Assembly: GCF_000185965.1 (NCBI RefSeq) | Contig: NC_014924.1 | Coordinates: 2,976,001 to 3,040,000, forward strand | Origin: Pseudoxanthomonas suwonensis 11-1 | Lineage (GTDB): Bacteria; Pseudomonadota; Gammaproteobacteria; Xanthomonadales; Xanthomonadaceae | Reading direction: 5' to 3' | DNA: 64,000 bases | The notes under the pieces: model-generated | Databases searched by the model: none | The model's input: only the letters and a program-made list of their open reading frames with translations | What the model was told of the DNA's origin: nothing | Position numbers and translations under genes: made by a program | Shown here: piece after piece, positions 47,373 through 56,776 of the stretch | Layout: each line of letters opens with the position of its first letter | Numbering within the stretch: the stretch's first letter is position 1

Positions 47373-49133
47373 TTGTCCGAGAACACCCAGCCTGAAGCGC
47401 CCGGGAGCGACGACGCACCCGCCGAGAAGCGCGCGCGCAAGCGTGTGGCCAAGCCCGCCGAAGCCGCTTCCCCCGCCTCCGAATCCACTCCCGCGACCCC
47501 GCCGGTCCAGGCTGCGCTGCCGATGCCTTCGGCGCCGTCCGGCGGCGAGTCCGCGCCGGCTGCCAGCGCCCCCGCCCCCCAGGGCGCCGGCCAGGGCAAG
47601 CCGAAGGACACCCAGGACGCGCCTGCCCAGCAGGGCGGCGGCCAGCAGGGTGGCCAGCAGAACCCCAATAACCAGAACGGCGGCCAGAATGGTGGCCAGA
47701 ACGGCAACGACGGCGACCGCGAAGGCGGCCGCAACCGTCGCGACCGCTTCCGCAACCGCCGCGATCGCCAGCGCGAGCGCTTCCGCGACGACGGCGGCAT
47801 GCAGGACGACGGCGCCCAGAACCAGCCGCACGTCCCGCGTCCGCATCCCAGCGTGCCGGAAGGCTTCCCCCAGTACTCGCTGGGCGACCTCAAGCGCATG
47901 CCGGCGCACAAGCTGCTGGAGATCGCCGAGCAGCTGAACATCCACGAGGGCGTGGCCCGCGCGCGCAAGCAGGACGTGATCTTCGCCCTGCTCAAGGTAC
48001 TGACCCGCCACGGCGAGGGCGTGCAGGCCGACGGCGTGCTGGAGATCCTGCCGGACGGCTTCGGCTTCCTGCGCGCGGCCGAGGCCAGCTACCTGGCCGG
48101 CCCGGACGACACCTACATCTCGCCCAGCCAGATCCGCCGCTTCAACCTGCGTACCGGCGACCACCTGTCCGGCCGCATCCGCTGGCCCAAGGACGGCGAG
48201 CGCTACTTCGCCCTGTCGGTGGTGGACACCATCAACGGCGAGCCGCTCGAGGCGAGCAAGAACAAGACCCTGTTCGAGAACCTCACCCCGCTGTTCCCGC
48301 GCCGGCGCTTCCGCCTGGAGCGTGGCGACGGGTCGACCGAGGACATCACCGGCCGCATCCTCGACCTGATGGCGCCGCAGGGCAAGGGCCAGCGCTCGCT
48401 GATCGTCTCCCAGCCCAAGGCGGGCAAGACGATGATGATGCAGCAGGTCGCCACCGCGATCACGACCAACCACCCGGACGTGCACCTGATCGTGCTGCTG
48501 ATCGACGAGCGTCCGGAGGAAGTGACCGAGATGCAGCGCACCGTGCGCGGCGAGGTCATCTCCTCGACCTTCGACGAGCCGGCCGCGCGCCACGTGCAGG
48601 TCGCCGAGATGGTGATCGAGCGCGCCAAGCGCCTGGTCGAGCACAAGAAGGACGTGGTGATCCTGCTCGACTCGATCACCCGCCTGGCCCGCGCCTACAA
48701 CAACGTGGTGCCGTCCTCGGGCAAGGTCCTGACCGGCGGCGTGGACGCCAACGCCCTGCACCGCCCGAAGCGTTTCTTCGGTGCCGCGCGCAACGTCGAG
48801 GAAGGCGGTTCGCTGACCATCATCGCCACCGCGCTGATCGATACCGGCAGCAAGATGGACGAGGTGATCTACGAGGAGTTCAAGGGCACCGGCAACTCCG
48901 AGGTGCACCTGAGCCGCCGCATCGCCGAGAAGCGCGTGTTCCCGGCCATCGACATCAACCGCTCCGGCACCCGCCGCGAGGACCTGCTGATCGAGCCGGA
49001 ACTGCTGCAGAAGATCTGGATCCTGCGCAAGCTCCTGCATCCGATGGACGAGATCGGCGCGATGGAGTTCATGCTCGACAAGATGAAGAACACCAAGTCC
49101 AACGACGAGTTCTTCTCCTCGATGAAGCGCTGA
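47373..49133 (+). CDS. rho: transcription termination factor Rho with long Q/N/G-rich N-terminal extension
   Basis: Hexameric RNA-dependent ATPase that ends transcription. The 586-residue chain is about 165 residues longer than E. coli Rho. The canonical core starts near residue 167 ([20 protein letters not shown]), with the RNA-binding cold-shock domain ([15 protein letters not shown]), P-loop PKAGKT at 348-353, [13 protein letters not shown], the R-loop and the end (FFSSMKR). The extension is low complexity: Ala/Pro-rich (about 12-85), Gln/Asn/Gly-rich (85-114), then Arg/Asp-rich (115-140). The start is TTG at 47373 with AGGA upstream; no ATG fits. An intrinsic terminator follows. Confidence 0.96.
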   Translation: MSENTQPEAPGSDDAPAEKRARKRVAKPAEAASPASESTPATPPVQAALPMPSAPSGGESAPAASAPAPQGAGQGKPKDTQDAPAQQGGGQQGGQQNPNNQNGGQNGGQNGNDGDREGGRNRRDRFRNRRDRQRERFRDDGGMQDDGAQNQPHVPRPHPSVPEGFPQYSLGDLKRMPAHKLLEIAEQLNIHEGVARARKQDVIFALLKVLTRHGEGVQADGVLEILPDGFGFLRAAEASYLAGPDDTYISPSQIRRFNLRTGDHLSGRIRWPKDGERYFALSVVDTINGEPLEASKNKTLFENLTPLFPRRRFRLERGDGSTEDITGRILDLMAPQGKGQRSLIVSQPKAGKTMMMQQVATAITTNHPDVHLIVLLIDERPEEVTEMQRTVRGEVISSTFDEPAARHVQVAEMVIERAKRLVEHKKDVVILLDSITRLARAYNNVVPSSGKVLTGGVDANALHRPKRFFGAARNVEEGGSLTIIATALIDTGSKMDEVIYEEFKGTGNSEVHLSRRIAEKRVFPAIDINRSGTRREDLLIEPELLQKIWILRKLLHPMDEIGAMEFMLDKMKNTKSNDEFFSSMKR

Positions 49134-49153
49134 ACCATCCGGCGAACGGAAAA

Positions 49154-49182
49154 GGAAACGCCCCGCAATGCGGGGCGTTTCC
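49154..49182. terminator. Rho-independent bidirectional terminator after rho
   Basis: GGAAACGCCCCGC, loop AAT, GCGGGGCGTTTCC: a perfect 13-base stem whose lower part supplies AAA/TTT on both strands. It sits between rho and the convergent TonB-C-like gene and can serve both. Confidence 0.9.
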
Positions 49183-49220
49183 TGTTGGGGCCCCGGCTGA
49201 TGCCAGGGCCGCTGCTCCCG

Positions 49221-50075
49221 TTACAGGCCGATGCCCGCCGGGGTCAGCATCACGCCGGACTTCTGGCCGACCGGGTTCACGCTGCCGCCGGTCATGGCTT
49301 CCAGCGGACGGTCCTGCTCCTCGGTCGGCACCCAGTCGACCTTGCGGCGCGGACCGGGCACGTAGGCCTGCCACTCGCCGTAGCGGTTGCGCTGGTTGAA
49401 GCTGTAGGCCACCGGCACCCGCAGCAGCCAGGAATCCTGCCCGCCCTCGTCGCCCTGGGTGGGCACGTTGAACCTCCAGCCGCGGGCGGCGCGGACCGCG
49501 CTGCGGGCGAAGATGTCGCGCCACTTGTCGGCATCGCGCTCGGGCAGGAAGTGCAGGTTGACCTGCTCGTCGGCGGCATCGAGCACCTTGCCGTCGCGGC
49601 CGACCTTCAGCACCAGGTAGACCGTCGCCTCCACGCCGACCTCGGCCGCGGCCTCCGGATACGGCGGCGGCGGCATCCGCGCGCCGGTGATGTCGTAGCC
49701 GCCACCGCGCTCGGTCGGGAAGAAGCTGGCCGACTGCAGGACGATGCGCATGCCGCCGTCGTCGCTGGGCTTGGCCACCAGGTACAGGCCCATGCGGTTG
49801 CGCAGTGCGACCGGCTTGCCGTCGACCACCGGCGGATCGAACTGCCAGCGCGGGATATGGAAATCGAGGAAGCGGCGCACTTCCTTCGGCAGGCGATCCC
49901 CACCGGTGAGCTCGTACTCGAGGGGCTTGCCCTCCGGGCCCACCAGGATCGTGCCCGCCACCTGGATGCCGGCCTCTGCCTCCGCATCGGTGCTTGCCGG
50001 CTTCTTGGCCGCCAGCGCGACCGCGCTGACCGCCCACAACGCGCATACCAACCACCACGGACTGCGATTACGCAT
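49221..50075 (-). CDS. periplasmic protein with two TonB-C-terminal-like domains
   Basis: A 284-residue exported protein: signal peptide to about residue 23 (WLVCALWAVSAVALAAK), then two similar halves. Each half follows the TonB C-terminal pattern: a G-x-V strand, PYPEAAAEVGVEATVYLVLKV, and an aromatic block such as RWQFDPPVVDGKPVALRN (first half) and ARGWRFNVP (second half). There is no N-terminal TM plus Pro-rich spacer of a true TonB and no other TonB hallmark. It may bind an envelope partner rather than transduce energy; this is inference. A broken paralogue of similar length lies directly upstream. Confidence 0.72.
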   Translation of the reverse strand: MRNRSPWWLVCALWAVSAVALAAKKPASTDAEAEAGIQVAGTILVGPEGKPLEYELTGGDRLPKEVRRFLDFHIPRWQFDPPVVDGKPVALRNRMGLYLVAKPSDDGGMRIVLQSASFFPTERGGGYDITGARMPPPPYPEAAAEVGVEATVYLVLKVGRDGKVLDAADEQVNLHFLPERDADKWRDIFARSAVRAARGWRFNVPTQGDEGGQDSWLLRVPVAYSFNQRNRYGEWQAYVPGPRRKVDWVPTEEQDRPLEAMTGGSVNPVGQKSGVMLTPAGIGL

Positions 50076-50159
50076 GTCGAACCCTCCCCTTGGCTCCGGC
50101 TGGAGTCTAGCGCGACTGCGGCGGCGCGACAGGTAGCGGTAACGGACGCAAGCAACCGG

Positions 50160-51020
50160 TCAGGTGCCGGCCTGGCCCGGGAGCAGTTTCAGCTGGCCTT
50201 CCTGGCCGGACAGATAGAGCGTGTCGGAGGCCAGGGCTTCGAGCGGCTCCCTGGCGCCGGCCGCGTCGACCCACGGCACCTGGCGACGCGGTCCCGGGAC
50301 GTAGGCCTGCCACCTCCCGTACTGGTTGGCCAGCCTGGGCGCCTTCCACTCGTGGTACGCCACCGGGACGCGCACGGTCCAGTAATCGGCGACCGCTTCC
50401 TCGCCGCGGACAGGCGGATCGAAGGTCCATGAGCGTGCCGCGCGCAGGGTGGGCTGGGCGAAACGCTTGCGCTAGGCGTCGGCCACCTGGGCATCGGGGA
50501 CGAAATGCAGGTTGACCTGCTCGTCCAGCGCCTCCAGCACCTTTCCATGCGGCCCGATCTTCAGGACGACATACACCACGGCGCCGACATCGCCCGCGAC
50601 CGAGTCGGGAAGGGTGGGGAACGCCGGCGGTTTCATCCTGCGGGGACGGATCTCGTATGGAGTCTTCGCCGCCGAAGGCCTGAACGAGGCACCAGCCAGC
50701 TGGAAGCGCATGCCCTCGCCCTCCCGCACTGCCTTCAGGTGGATGTCCATCAGGTTGTCCAGGGCAACCGGCTTGTTGTCCAGCAGCGGCGGATCGAATT
50801 CCCAGCGCGGGATATGGAACTCGAGGAACCTGCGCACGTTCTCCGGCAGCTTTTCCGGATCCTTCAATTCGTATTCGCGGGGCTTTCCGTCGGGACCGAC
50901 GATGATCCGGCCCGAGACCAGCATGCCGGCCTCCGCCTCCGGCGGCGGCGCGCCCTTCCCGGCAAAGGCCACTGCCGCAACCGCCTACAGCACGCACACC
51001 ACCCACCACGGACTGCGCAT
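50160..51020 (-). pseudogene. broken paralogue of the neighbouring TonB-C-like gene (two in-frame amber codons)
   Basis: The frame from ATG 51020 to the stop at 50160-50162 would encode 286 residues that align end to end with the 284-residue neighbour. It is interrupted by TAG at codon 12 (50985-50987) and again at codon 183 (50472-50474). At both places the intact paralogue has Trp: CALWAVSAVA versus CVL-stop-AVAAVA, and DKWRDIF versus DA-stop-RKRF. Both changes are single TGG to TAG substitutions. No frameshift is seen, and the flanking reading frame stays conserved, so inactivation looks recent. Internal starts (such as ATG 50972) could still give a 166-residue fragment without a signal peptide. 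Confidence 0.8.
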
Positions 51021-51131
51021 GTCGATCCCTCCATTGGATGCGGGCCGGAGTCTAGCGTGCCTCCGGCGGGCGGGCGGAAGTCGCCGGATGCGCACACGGC
51101 CGGCCCCGTGGAGCGATAATCGGGGCGATCA

Positions 51132-52985
51132 ATGGACACTCCACTGCCCGGCAACCTGAGCTTCGAACTCGCCCTGGTGCTGCTGGCAGCCACGATCATC
51201 GCCGTGCCGCTGTTCCGGCGGCTGGGGCTGGTAGCGGTGCTGGCCTACCTGGCCACCGGCGTCGCCCTGGGGCCGGACGTGCTCGGCGCGGTCAGCGATC
51301 CGGAGCGCATCCTCGGCGCATCCGAGCTGGGCGTGGTCATGCTGCTGTTCGTGATCGGCCTGGAGGTCTCCCCGGCGCGGCTGGGCCTGCTGCGGCGGCC
51401 GGTGTTCGGCGCCGGCGGCGCCCAGGTGTTCGTGTCGGCGCTGTTCCTGGGCGCTGCCCTCTTCTTCTACGGGGTGCATTGGAAAGGCGCGCTGGTGGCC
51501 GGCATCGGCCTGGCGCTGTCCTCCACCGCGGTGGGCCTGCAGATGCTGGCCGAGCGCCGCGAGCTGGCCAGCGACCATGGCCAGCTTGCGTTCGCGATCC
51601 TGCTGTTCCAGGACCTGGTGGCGATCCCGCTGCTGGCGATCATCCCGCTGCTGGGCGGGGTCAAGGACGAGAGCCTGACCTGGTCCATGGCCGGCCACGC
51701 CCTGGGCGCCCTGGCCCTGGTCTGGTTCGGCGGCCGCCTGCTGATGCGGCGCGGACTCAAGGTGGTGGCCAGCATCCGCACCCCCGAGGTGTTCACCGCC
51801 ACCGCCCTGCTGGCGGTACTGGGCAGCGCCTGGATCATGCAGCAGGCCGGGCTGAGCCCGGGCCTGGGCGCGTTCATCGCCGGCGTGCTGCTGGCCGATT
51901 CCGAATACCGGCACGAGCTGGAATCGCAGATCGAGCCGTTCAAGGGCCTGCTGCTGGGCCTGTTCTTCATCGCCGTGGGCATGGGCATCGACCTGGACCG
52001 GATCGTCGCCGAGCCCTGGCTGATCGCCGGCGGCGTGGGCCTGTTGCTGCTGGTGAAGTTCGGCGTGCTGTTGGGCATCGGCAAGGTGGCGCGGCTGCAG
52101 CCGGGGCACAGCCTGCTGCTGGGCGGCACCCTGTGGCTGGGCGGCGAGTTCGCCTTCGTGGTGTTCCACGAGGCCCTGCGGGTGCGCCTGGTCACCACCG
52201 CCGAGTACGACCGGCTGGCGGCGATCGTCGGCGTGTCGATGGCGCTGATGCCGCTGCTGCTGATGGCGCTGGGCCACTACCGGCGCCAGCGCAGCGCGCG
52301 CCGCCCGGAGCCGGCCGAGCCGAAGTACGACAACCCCGCGCCGGGCTCGGAGAAGCCCCGGGTGCTGATCGCGGGCGTCGGCCGCTTCGGCCAGATCGTG
52401 GTGCGGCTGCTGGCGGCGCAGAAGATCCCCTACGTGGCCCTGGATCGCAGCCCGGAACGGGTCGAGGACGTGCGCCGCAGCGGCGGCCGCATCTTCTATG
52501 GCGACCCCACCCGCTCGGACCTGCTGCGCGCCGCCGGCGCCGAGCATGTGAAGGTGTTCGTGATCTGCACCGACGAGCCGGAGACCACCCTGCAGGCGGT
52601 GCGCCTGATCCGCCGCCAGTACCCGCAGGCGCGGGTGCTGGCCCGCGCGCGCGACCGCAACCACGCCTGGCGGCTGATGGACCTGGGCACCCAGCCCTAC
52701 CGCGAGATGCTGGGCACCAGCCTGGAAGTGGCGACCCGCGTGCTGTGCGAGCTGGGCGTGCCGGAGGAACAGGCGCGCGACCACGCACGCCGCTTCCGCG
52801 CCCACGACGAGGCGCTGCTGCAGGAGCAGTACCTGGTCTACGACGACGAGGCCGCGCTCAAGCGCAGCACCCGCCAGGCACGGGCGGAACTGGTGCGGCT
52901 GTTCGAGGCCGACGCGGAAGACCCGGCGGTGAGCGCGGGCACGGCCACGGCGCCGCAGGCACCGCGTCCTTCCGATACCGACTGA
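51132..52985 (+). CDS. CPA2 monovalent cation:proton antiporter, KefB/KefC type with RCK domain
   Basis: A 617-residue K+/H+ antiporter. The first ~390 residues form about 12 TMs (LAYLATGVALGPDVLGAV, VVMLLFVIGLEVSPARLG, GIGLALSSTAVGLQMLAER). Residues about 405-525 are a TrkA-N/RCK nucleotide-binding domain (VLIAGVGRFGQIVVRLL, GDPTRSDLLRAAG), followed by an acidic C-terminal tail. Kef systems export K+ to acidify the cytosol during electrophile stress and are gated by glutathione adducts. Whether this copy is glutathione-gated is not certain. Confidence 0.9.
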   Translation: MDTPLPGNLSFELALVLLAATIIAVPLFRRLGLVAVLAYLATGVALGPDVLGAVSDPERILGASELGVVMLLFVIGLEVSPARLGLLRRPVFGAGGAQVFVSALFLGAALFFYGVHWKGALVAGIGLALSSTAVGLQMLAERRELASDHGQLAFAILLFQDLVAIPLLAIIPLLGGVKDESLTWSMAGHALGALALVWFGGRLLMRRGLKVVASIRTPEVFTATALLAVLGSAWIMQQAGLSPGLGAFIAGVLLADSEYRHELESQIEPFKGLLLGLFFIAVGMGIDLDRIVAEPWLIAGGVGLLLLVKFGVLLGIGKVARLQPGHSLLLGGTLWLGGEFAFVVFHEALRVRLVTTAEYDRLAAIVGVSMALMPLLLMALGHYRRQRSARRPEPAEPKYDNPAPGSEKPRVLIAGVGRFGQIVVRLLAAQKIPYVALDRSPERVEDVRRSGGRIFYGDPTRSDLLRAAGAEHVKVFVICTDEPETTLQAVRLIRRQYPQARVLARARDRNHAWRLMDLGTQPYREMLGTSLEVATRVLCELGVPEEQARDHARRFRAHDEALLQEQYLVYDDEAALKRSTRQARAELVRLFEADAEDPAVSAGTATAPQAPRPSDTD

Positions 52986-53030
52986 GAGGGATCCCGCGAT
53001 GGCGCCAGCGCGGGTGCGCCGGCACCGCGC

Positions 53031-56000
53031 TCAGGTGCGCGGCTGGTTGAGGAAGCGCGCCATCGACAGCCCGCCGTTGTGGTGCGCCGGCACGAACTCG
53101 GCGGCGACGTCGACGAAACCCCGCATCACCGCGATGTCGCGCGGGCTGCGGTTGAGGGTGTCGCGCAGGTCCGGATCGGCGCCGGCGCGCAACAGGCGCT
53201 GGACCACGCCGCCAAGGCCGTGCAGGGCGGCCAGGTGCAACGGGCCGAAGCCACGCGGGTCCTGGGCATCCAGCGAAACGTCCTCTTCCAGCAGGCGCTC
53301 GAGGCCGGCCAGGACCACGGCCTCGTCGCAGGCGCTGCCCGGCTCGGCGCGCGCGCCCAGCAGCAGCAGCAGCGGGGTGACGCCGCCAGCGGCCGGCTGG
53401 TCGGCCTCGGCGCCGGCCAGCAGCAGGGTGTCGAGCAGGGCCAGCAGGCGCGGGCGGTCGCGGCCGGTGAAGCCATACAACGCGGCGCAGTGCAGCGGTG
53501 CCAGGCCCTGGCTGTCGCCGGCGGAGATGCTGGCGCCGGCGGTCAGCAGGCGCGCCGCGATGTCGGCCAGGCCCAGGGCCGAAGCCAGCATCAGCACGGT
53601 GACGCCGCCCGGCAGGCGGTGTTCGAGGTCGGCGCCGGCATCCAGCAGGGCGGCGACCACCCCGGCGTGGCGCATGCTCACCGCCGCCGACAGCGGGGTG
53701 GCGCCGCTGTTGGCCGCGTGCTGCGGATTGGCCCCGCGCGAAAGCAGCAGGTCGACCACCGCGGCATGGCCACCACCGGCGGCGCGCAGCAGGGCGGTGC
53801 AGCCCTGGGCGTCGGTGGAATCGACCGCGAAACCGAGGTCGAGCAGGCGGCGCACGGCGTCGGCATCGCCGGCCATCGCCGCGGCCGGCACGTCGGCCGG
53901 GACCAGCGGCCGGCCCGGCAGCTGCCAGCCGCGCCAGTCGAGCCAGTCGGCCAGGTCGCGGCGGCCACTGGCCAGGGCCACGCCCAGTGGGGTCTGGCCA
54001 TCGGCGGCGCGGGATTCGGGCGAGGCGCCCTGGGCGACCAGGCGCAGCAGGGCCGACTCGCGGCCCAGCGCGGCGGCCAGGTGCAGCGCGGTCATGCCGT
54101 GGCTGTCGCGGGCCTCGCGGTCGACGCCGGCCTCGAGCAGGGCCTCGAGCAGGCGCAGCCAGCCCAGCCGCACCGCCAGCGACAGCGGCGGATCGCCGGA
54201 GGGCGAAGCCAGGAACGGATCGGCACCGGCCCCAAACAGCTCCAGCGCCAGCTGCTCGTGGCCGCGGGCGGCCTCGTCGCGCGAAACGCACGCGGCCAGG
54301 AACCGGGCCAGGCCACCGGCGCCCGCGGGCGAGGCGCCGTGGCGCAGCAGCTGCTGGATCGCGGCCGCGGCTTCGCCGCCGCGCGCCAGCAGTGCCGACA
54401 TCACGGTCTGGCCCTCGACCATCACTTCCGGATCGGCGCCCTGCTCCAGCAGCCAGGCCACCGCGGTCGGACGCGACTGCAGCTCGCGCTCGTGCAGCAG
54501 GCCACCCAGTTCGGTGGCGTTGCACAGGCGGGCGAGCGCCGGCAGGCCTTCCATGCGCGCGGCCAGCAGGCCTTCGCGCACCAGCGCCAGCGGCGGGCGC
54601 GCCTCGGCCTCGGCCGGGGCGGCGGCAACCGCGTCGGCCACCGCCAGCGGCAGCGGATAGAACGGATCCAGCGCGGCGACGATCGCCCAGCGCCCGGCCT
54701 CGGCGGCGGCATCCACCGGCAGGCGGCCATTGGCGTCGGGCACTTCCGGGTCGACCCCGGCCTCGAGCAGGCGCCGCACCAGCGGCAGCGAGGCGCGCTC
54801 GGCACCAGCGGCCAGCCCCAGCGCGTTGCGGCCCTCGGCATCGGTCGCGGCCACGTCCACGCCGGCGGCCAGCAGCTGCTCCAGCACTTCCAGGTGCAGG
54901 CCGCGGGCGGCCTCCAGCCAGGGCGTGCGCCCGGCCTGGTCGGCGCGGTGCGGGTCGGCGCCAGCGGCCAGCAGCGCGGCGACGATGCCGGCGTGCCCGG
55001 CCAGCGCGGCCTCGTGCAGGGCGGTGCGGCCGGTACGACCGGTCGCGGCGACCCGCGCCTTGAATTTCAGCAACAACTGCACGCCGGCCGCGTCGTCCTC
55101 GTCGCAGCCGGCGGCCGCGAGCAGGGCGGGCTGGCCGCCGGCCGGCTCCGGCCTGGCGCCGCGCTCGAGCAGGAACTTGGCCAGGCGCCAGTTGCCGGCG
55201 GCGCAGGCCACGCCCAGCGGCGACAGGCCATCGTTGTTCAGCGCCTCCAGCTCGGCGGCGGCGTCGCGCAGCAGCGCGGCCACGCCCGGGTCCGTGCTGC
55301 GCGCGGCATGGTGCAACGGGGTATTGCCCTCGGCGTCGCGGGCGCGCGGGTCGGCGCCGTTGGCCAGCAGGGTCATCACTGCCTCGGGGCGGCCATGCCA
55401 GCTGTCGCGGGTGGCGGCCAGCAGCGGGCCGGTGCCGTCGGCGGGGTTGAGGTCTACGCCGGCGCCGATCAGGGCGCGCAGCAGGCGCAGGTCCGGCAGC
55501 ACCGCGGCCAGCACGGCCAGGCTGCGGCGGTCGCGGCCCTCGTCCGGCGGCGGCGCGTGCGGGTCGGCGCCGGCCTCCAGCAGCTGCAGGGCGTGGTCGA
55601 CGCGGCCGGCGCGGGCGGCGGCGTACAGCGCCTCGACCAGGGCCTGCGGATCCTCCGGTGCCGGCGGCAACGGTTCGGGCTCGCTTTCCAGCAGGGTCGC
55701 GGCAGCGAGGAAATCCAGCGGCGCGGCGCGCTCGGCCGGGGCCGGGGTCGCCTGCAGCCACAGGTGCAGCGGGATCGCGGCCAGCGCCCAGGCCACGGCC
55801 AGGCCCCAGCGCGCGCCACCGGCCAGCAGGCCCGGCCAGGCCAGCAGCAGCCAGCCGCCCAGCAGCAGGGCGATCGCCAGCGCGGCGCCGAGCCCGGCCC
55901 AGGTGTCGGCCTGCTGCTGCGGCAGCCGGCGCCAGGCGGCGGCGAAGGCCGCGCCCTCGCCCTCGACCGAGCGCCAGGCCGGCCATACCCGCCACAGGCC

Positions 56001-56339
56001 CAGCACCAGCAGGCCGGCCAGGGTGCTGGTGCCCAGCGCCGCGCCGAGGCTGGCATGCCCCTGCAGCGACTGCAGCGGCCAGGCCAGCAGCAGCGCGGCC
56101 ACGGCAAGGCCAGCGCCCCAGGCCAGCAGCAGGCCGGGCAGGCCGGCAAGCGCGGCGCGCGGGTTTGCCGGCAGCGGCCGGGTACCGCGCCACCAGGACA
56201 GGCCGGTCGCCAGCAGCGGCTGCGCGAGCAGGCCGGCCAGCACCGCGACCACGCCGCCGAACCCGGCCAGCACCGCCAGCAGCACGCCGGCGGCGAGCAG
56301 GCCCGGTAGCAGCAGCGGGCGGGCAGCGGGCTTATTCAT
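53031..56339 (-). CDS. large membrane-anchored ankyrin-repeat protein
   Basis: A 1102-residue protein. Residues 1 to about 210 hold about six TMs. The remainder is a long ankyrin solenoid, with many recognisable units such as ALQLLEAGADPHAPPPDEG, TPLHHAARSTDPGVAALL, TALHEAALAGHAGIVAALLA, TALHLAAALGRESALLRLVA and GPLHLAALHGLGGVVQRLLR. I count about 17-20 repeats by eye, some degenerate. Ankyrin arrays bind proteins; the topology would put the solenoid on one side of the inner membrane. The start ATG 56339 overlaps the ycgL stop by eight bases, so it follows ycgL in one transcript. Function unknown. Confidence 0.85.
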   Translation of the reverse strand: MNKPAARPLLLPGLLAAGVLLAVLAGFGGVVAVLAGLLAQPLLATGLSWWRGTRPLPANPRAALAGLPGLLLAWGAGLAVAALLLAWPLQSLQGHASLGAALGTSTLAGLLVLGLWRVWPAWRSVEGEGAAFAAAWRRLPQQQADTWAGLGAALAIALLLGGWLLLAWPGLLAGGARWGLAVAWALAAIPLHLWLQATPAPAERAAPLDFLAAATLLESEPEPLPPAPEDPQALVEALYAAARAGRVDHALQLLEAGADPHAPPPDEGRDRRSLAVLAAVLPDLRLLRALIGAGVDLNPADGTGPLLAATRDSWHGRPEAVMTLLANGADPRARDAEGNTPLHHAARSTDPGVAALLRDAAAELEALNNDGLSPLGVACAAGNWRLAKFLLERGARPEPAGGQPALLAAAGCDEDDAAGVQLLLKFKARVAATGRTGRTALHEAALAGHAGIVAALLAAGADPHRADQAGRTPWLEAARGLHLEVLEQLLAAGVDVAATDAEGRNALGLAAGAERASLPLVRRLLEAGVDPEVPDANGRLPVDAAAEAGRWAIVAALDPFYPLPLAVADAVAAAPAEAEARPPLALVREGLLAARMEGLPALARLCNATELGGLLHERELQSRPTAVAWLLEQGADPEVMVEGQTVMSALLARGGEAAAAIQQLLRHGASPAGAGGLARFLAACVSRDEAARGHEQLALELFGAGADPFLASPSGDPPLSLAVRLGWLRLLEALLEAGVDREARDSHGMTALHLAAALGRESALLRLVAQGASPESRAADGQTPLGVALASGRRDLADWLDWRGWQLPGRPLVPADVPAAAMAGDADAVRRLLDLGFAVDSTDAQGCTALLRAAGGGHAAVVDLLLSRGANPQHAANSGATPLSAAVSMRHAGVVAALLDAGADLEHRLPGGVTVLMLASALGLADIAARLLTAGASISAGDSQGLAPLHCAALYGFTGRDRPRLLALLDTLLLAGAEADQPAAGGVTPLLLLLGARAEPGSACDEAVVLAGLERLLEEDVSLDAQDPRGFGPLHLAALHGLGGVVQRLLRAGADPDLRDTLNRSPRDIAVMRGFVDVAAEFVPAHHNGGLSMARFLNQPRT

Positions 56340-56607
56340 CGCCGGCACCCGCGCCAGCGTCCACGCCGGGGGTGCCCGGCACGGGCGGGAACTGCACGTG
56401 GAACCCCTGCGCGGCCAGGTTGGCCCGCACCACTGCCGCATCGGCGCGCGCGAGGCGACGCTCCGGGGCCAGGACGACTTCCAGGACGAAATCCAGCTGG
56501 CCAAGACCCTGCACCAGCGCCGCGGGCAGGCGAGCGAACCCGTCGCGTTCGGCAAGGAAGACGTAGGTGTCGGCTCGGCGGCGGCTCTTGTAGACGTAGG
56601 CTTGCAT
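56332..56607 (-). CDS. YcgL domain-containing protein
   Basis: A 91-residue small cytosolic protein of the YcgL family (start MQAYVYKSRRRADTYVFLAE). It retains the family pattern DFVLEVVLAPERRLARADAAVVRANLAAQGFHVQFPP in pieces: VLEVVLAPERRLAR, then AQGFHVQFPP. The function of YcgL proteins is unknown to me. The C-terminus, GVDAGAGAGDE, is low-complexity. The stop overlaps the start of the ankyrin-repeat gene. An upstream in-frame start (to 56730) has no family similarity and was rejected. Confidence 0.85.
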   Translation of the reverse strand: MQAYVYKSRRRADTYVFLAERDGFARLPAALVQGLGQLDFVLEVVLAPERRLARADAAVVRANLAAQGFHVQFPPVPGTPGVDAGAGAGDE

Positions 56608-56776
56608 GCGCGCGTGTCGCGCCCGGCCCCGGGGGAACGTAAGAACCCGTGGATTGTGTAGGAAATATCGCAGCCTAGGAAGCGCGGAAACGCGCCCGCC
56701 TCCCTTCACGCGGTTCAGCTGCGCCAGCACGCGAGGGCAACGGCCTCAATGGCTATACTCCCGCGCCTGTTGCCAC

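Noticed and set aside
50472-50972. Independent 166-residue gene inside the broken paralogue
   Set aside because: Its sequence aligns in register with the middle of the intact neighbour, and homology continues on both sides of the amber codons, so it is a fragment of a pseudogene.
53079-56309. 1,076-residue plus-strand frame antisense to the ankyrin gene
   Set aside because: Its Gln/Ala/Gly-rich composition mirrors the complement of repeated ankyrin codons; no start signal or motif. The ankyrin frame has unmistakable repeats.
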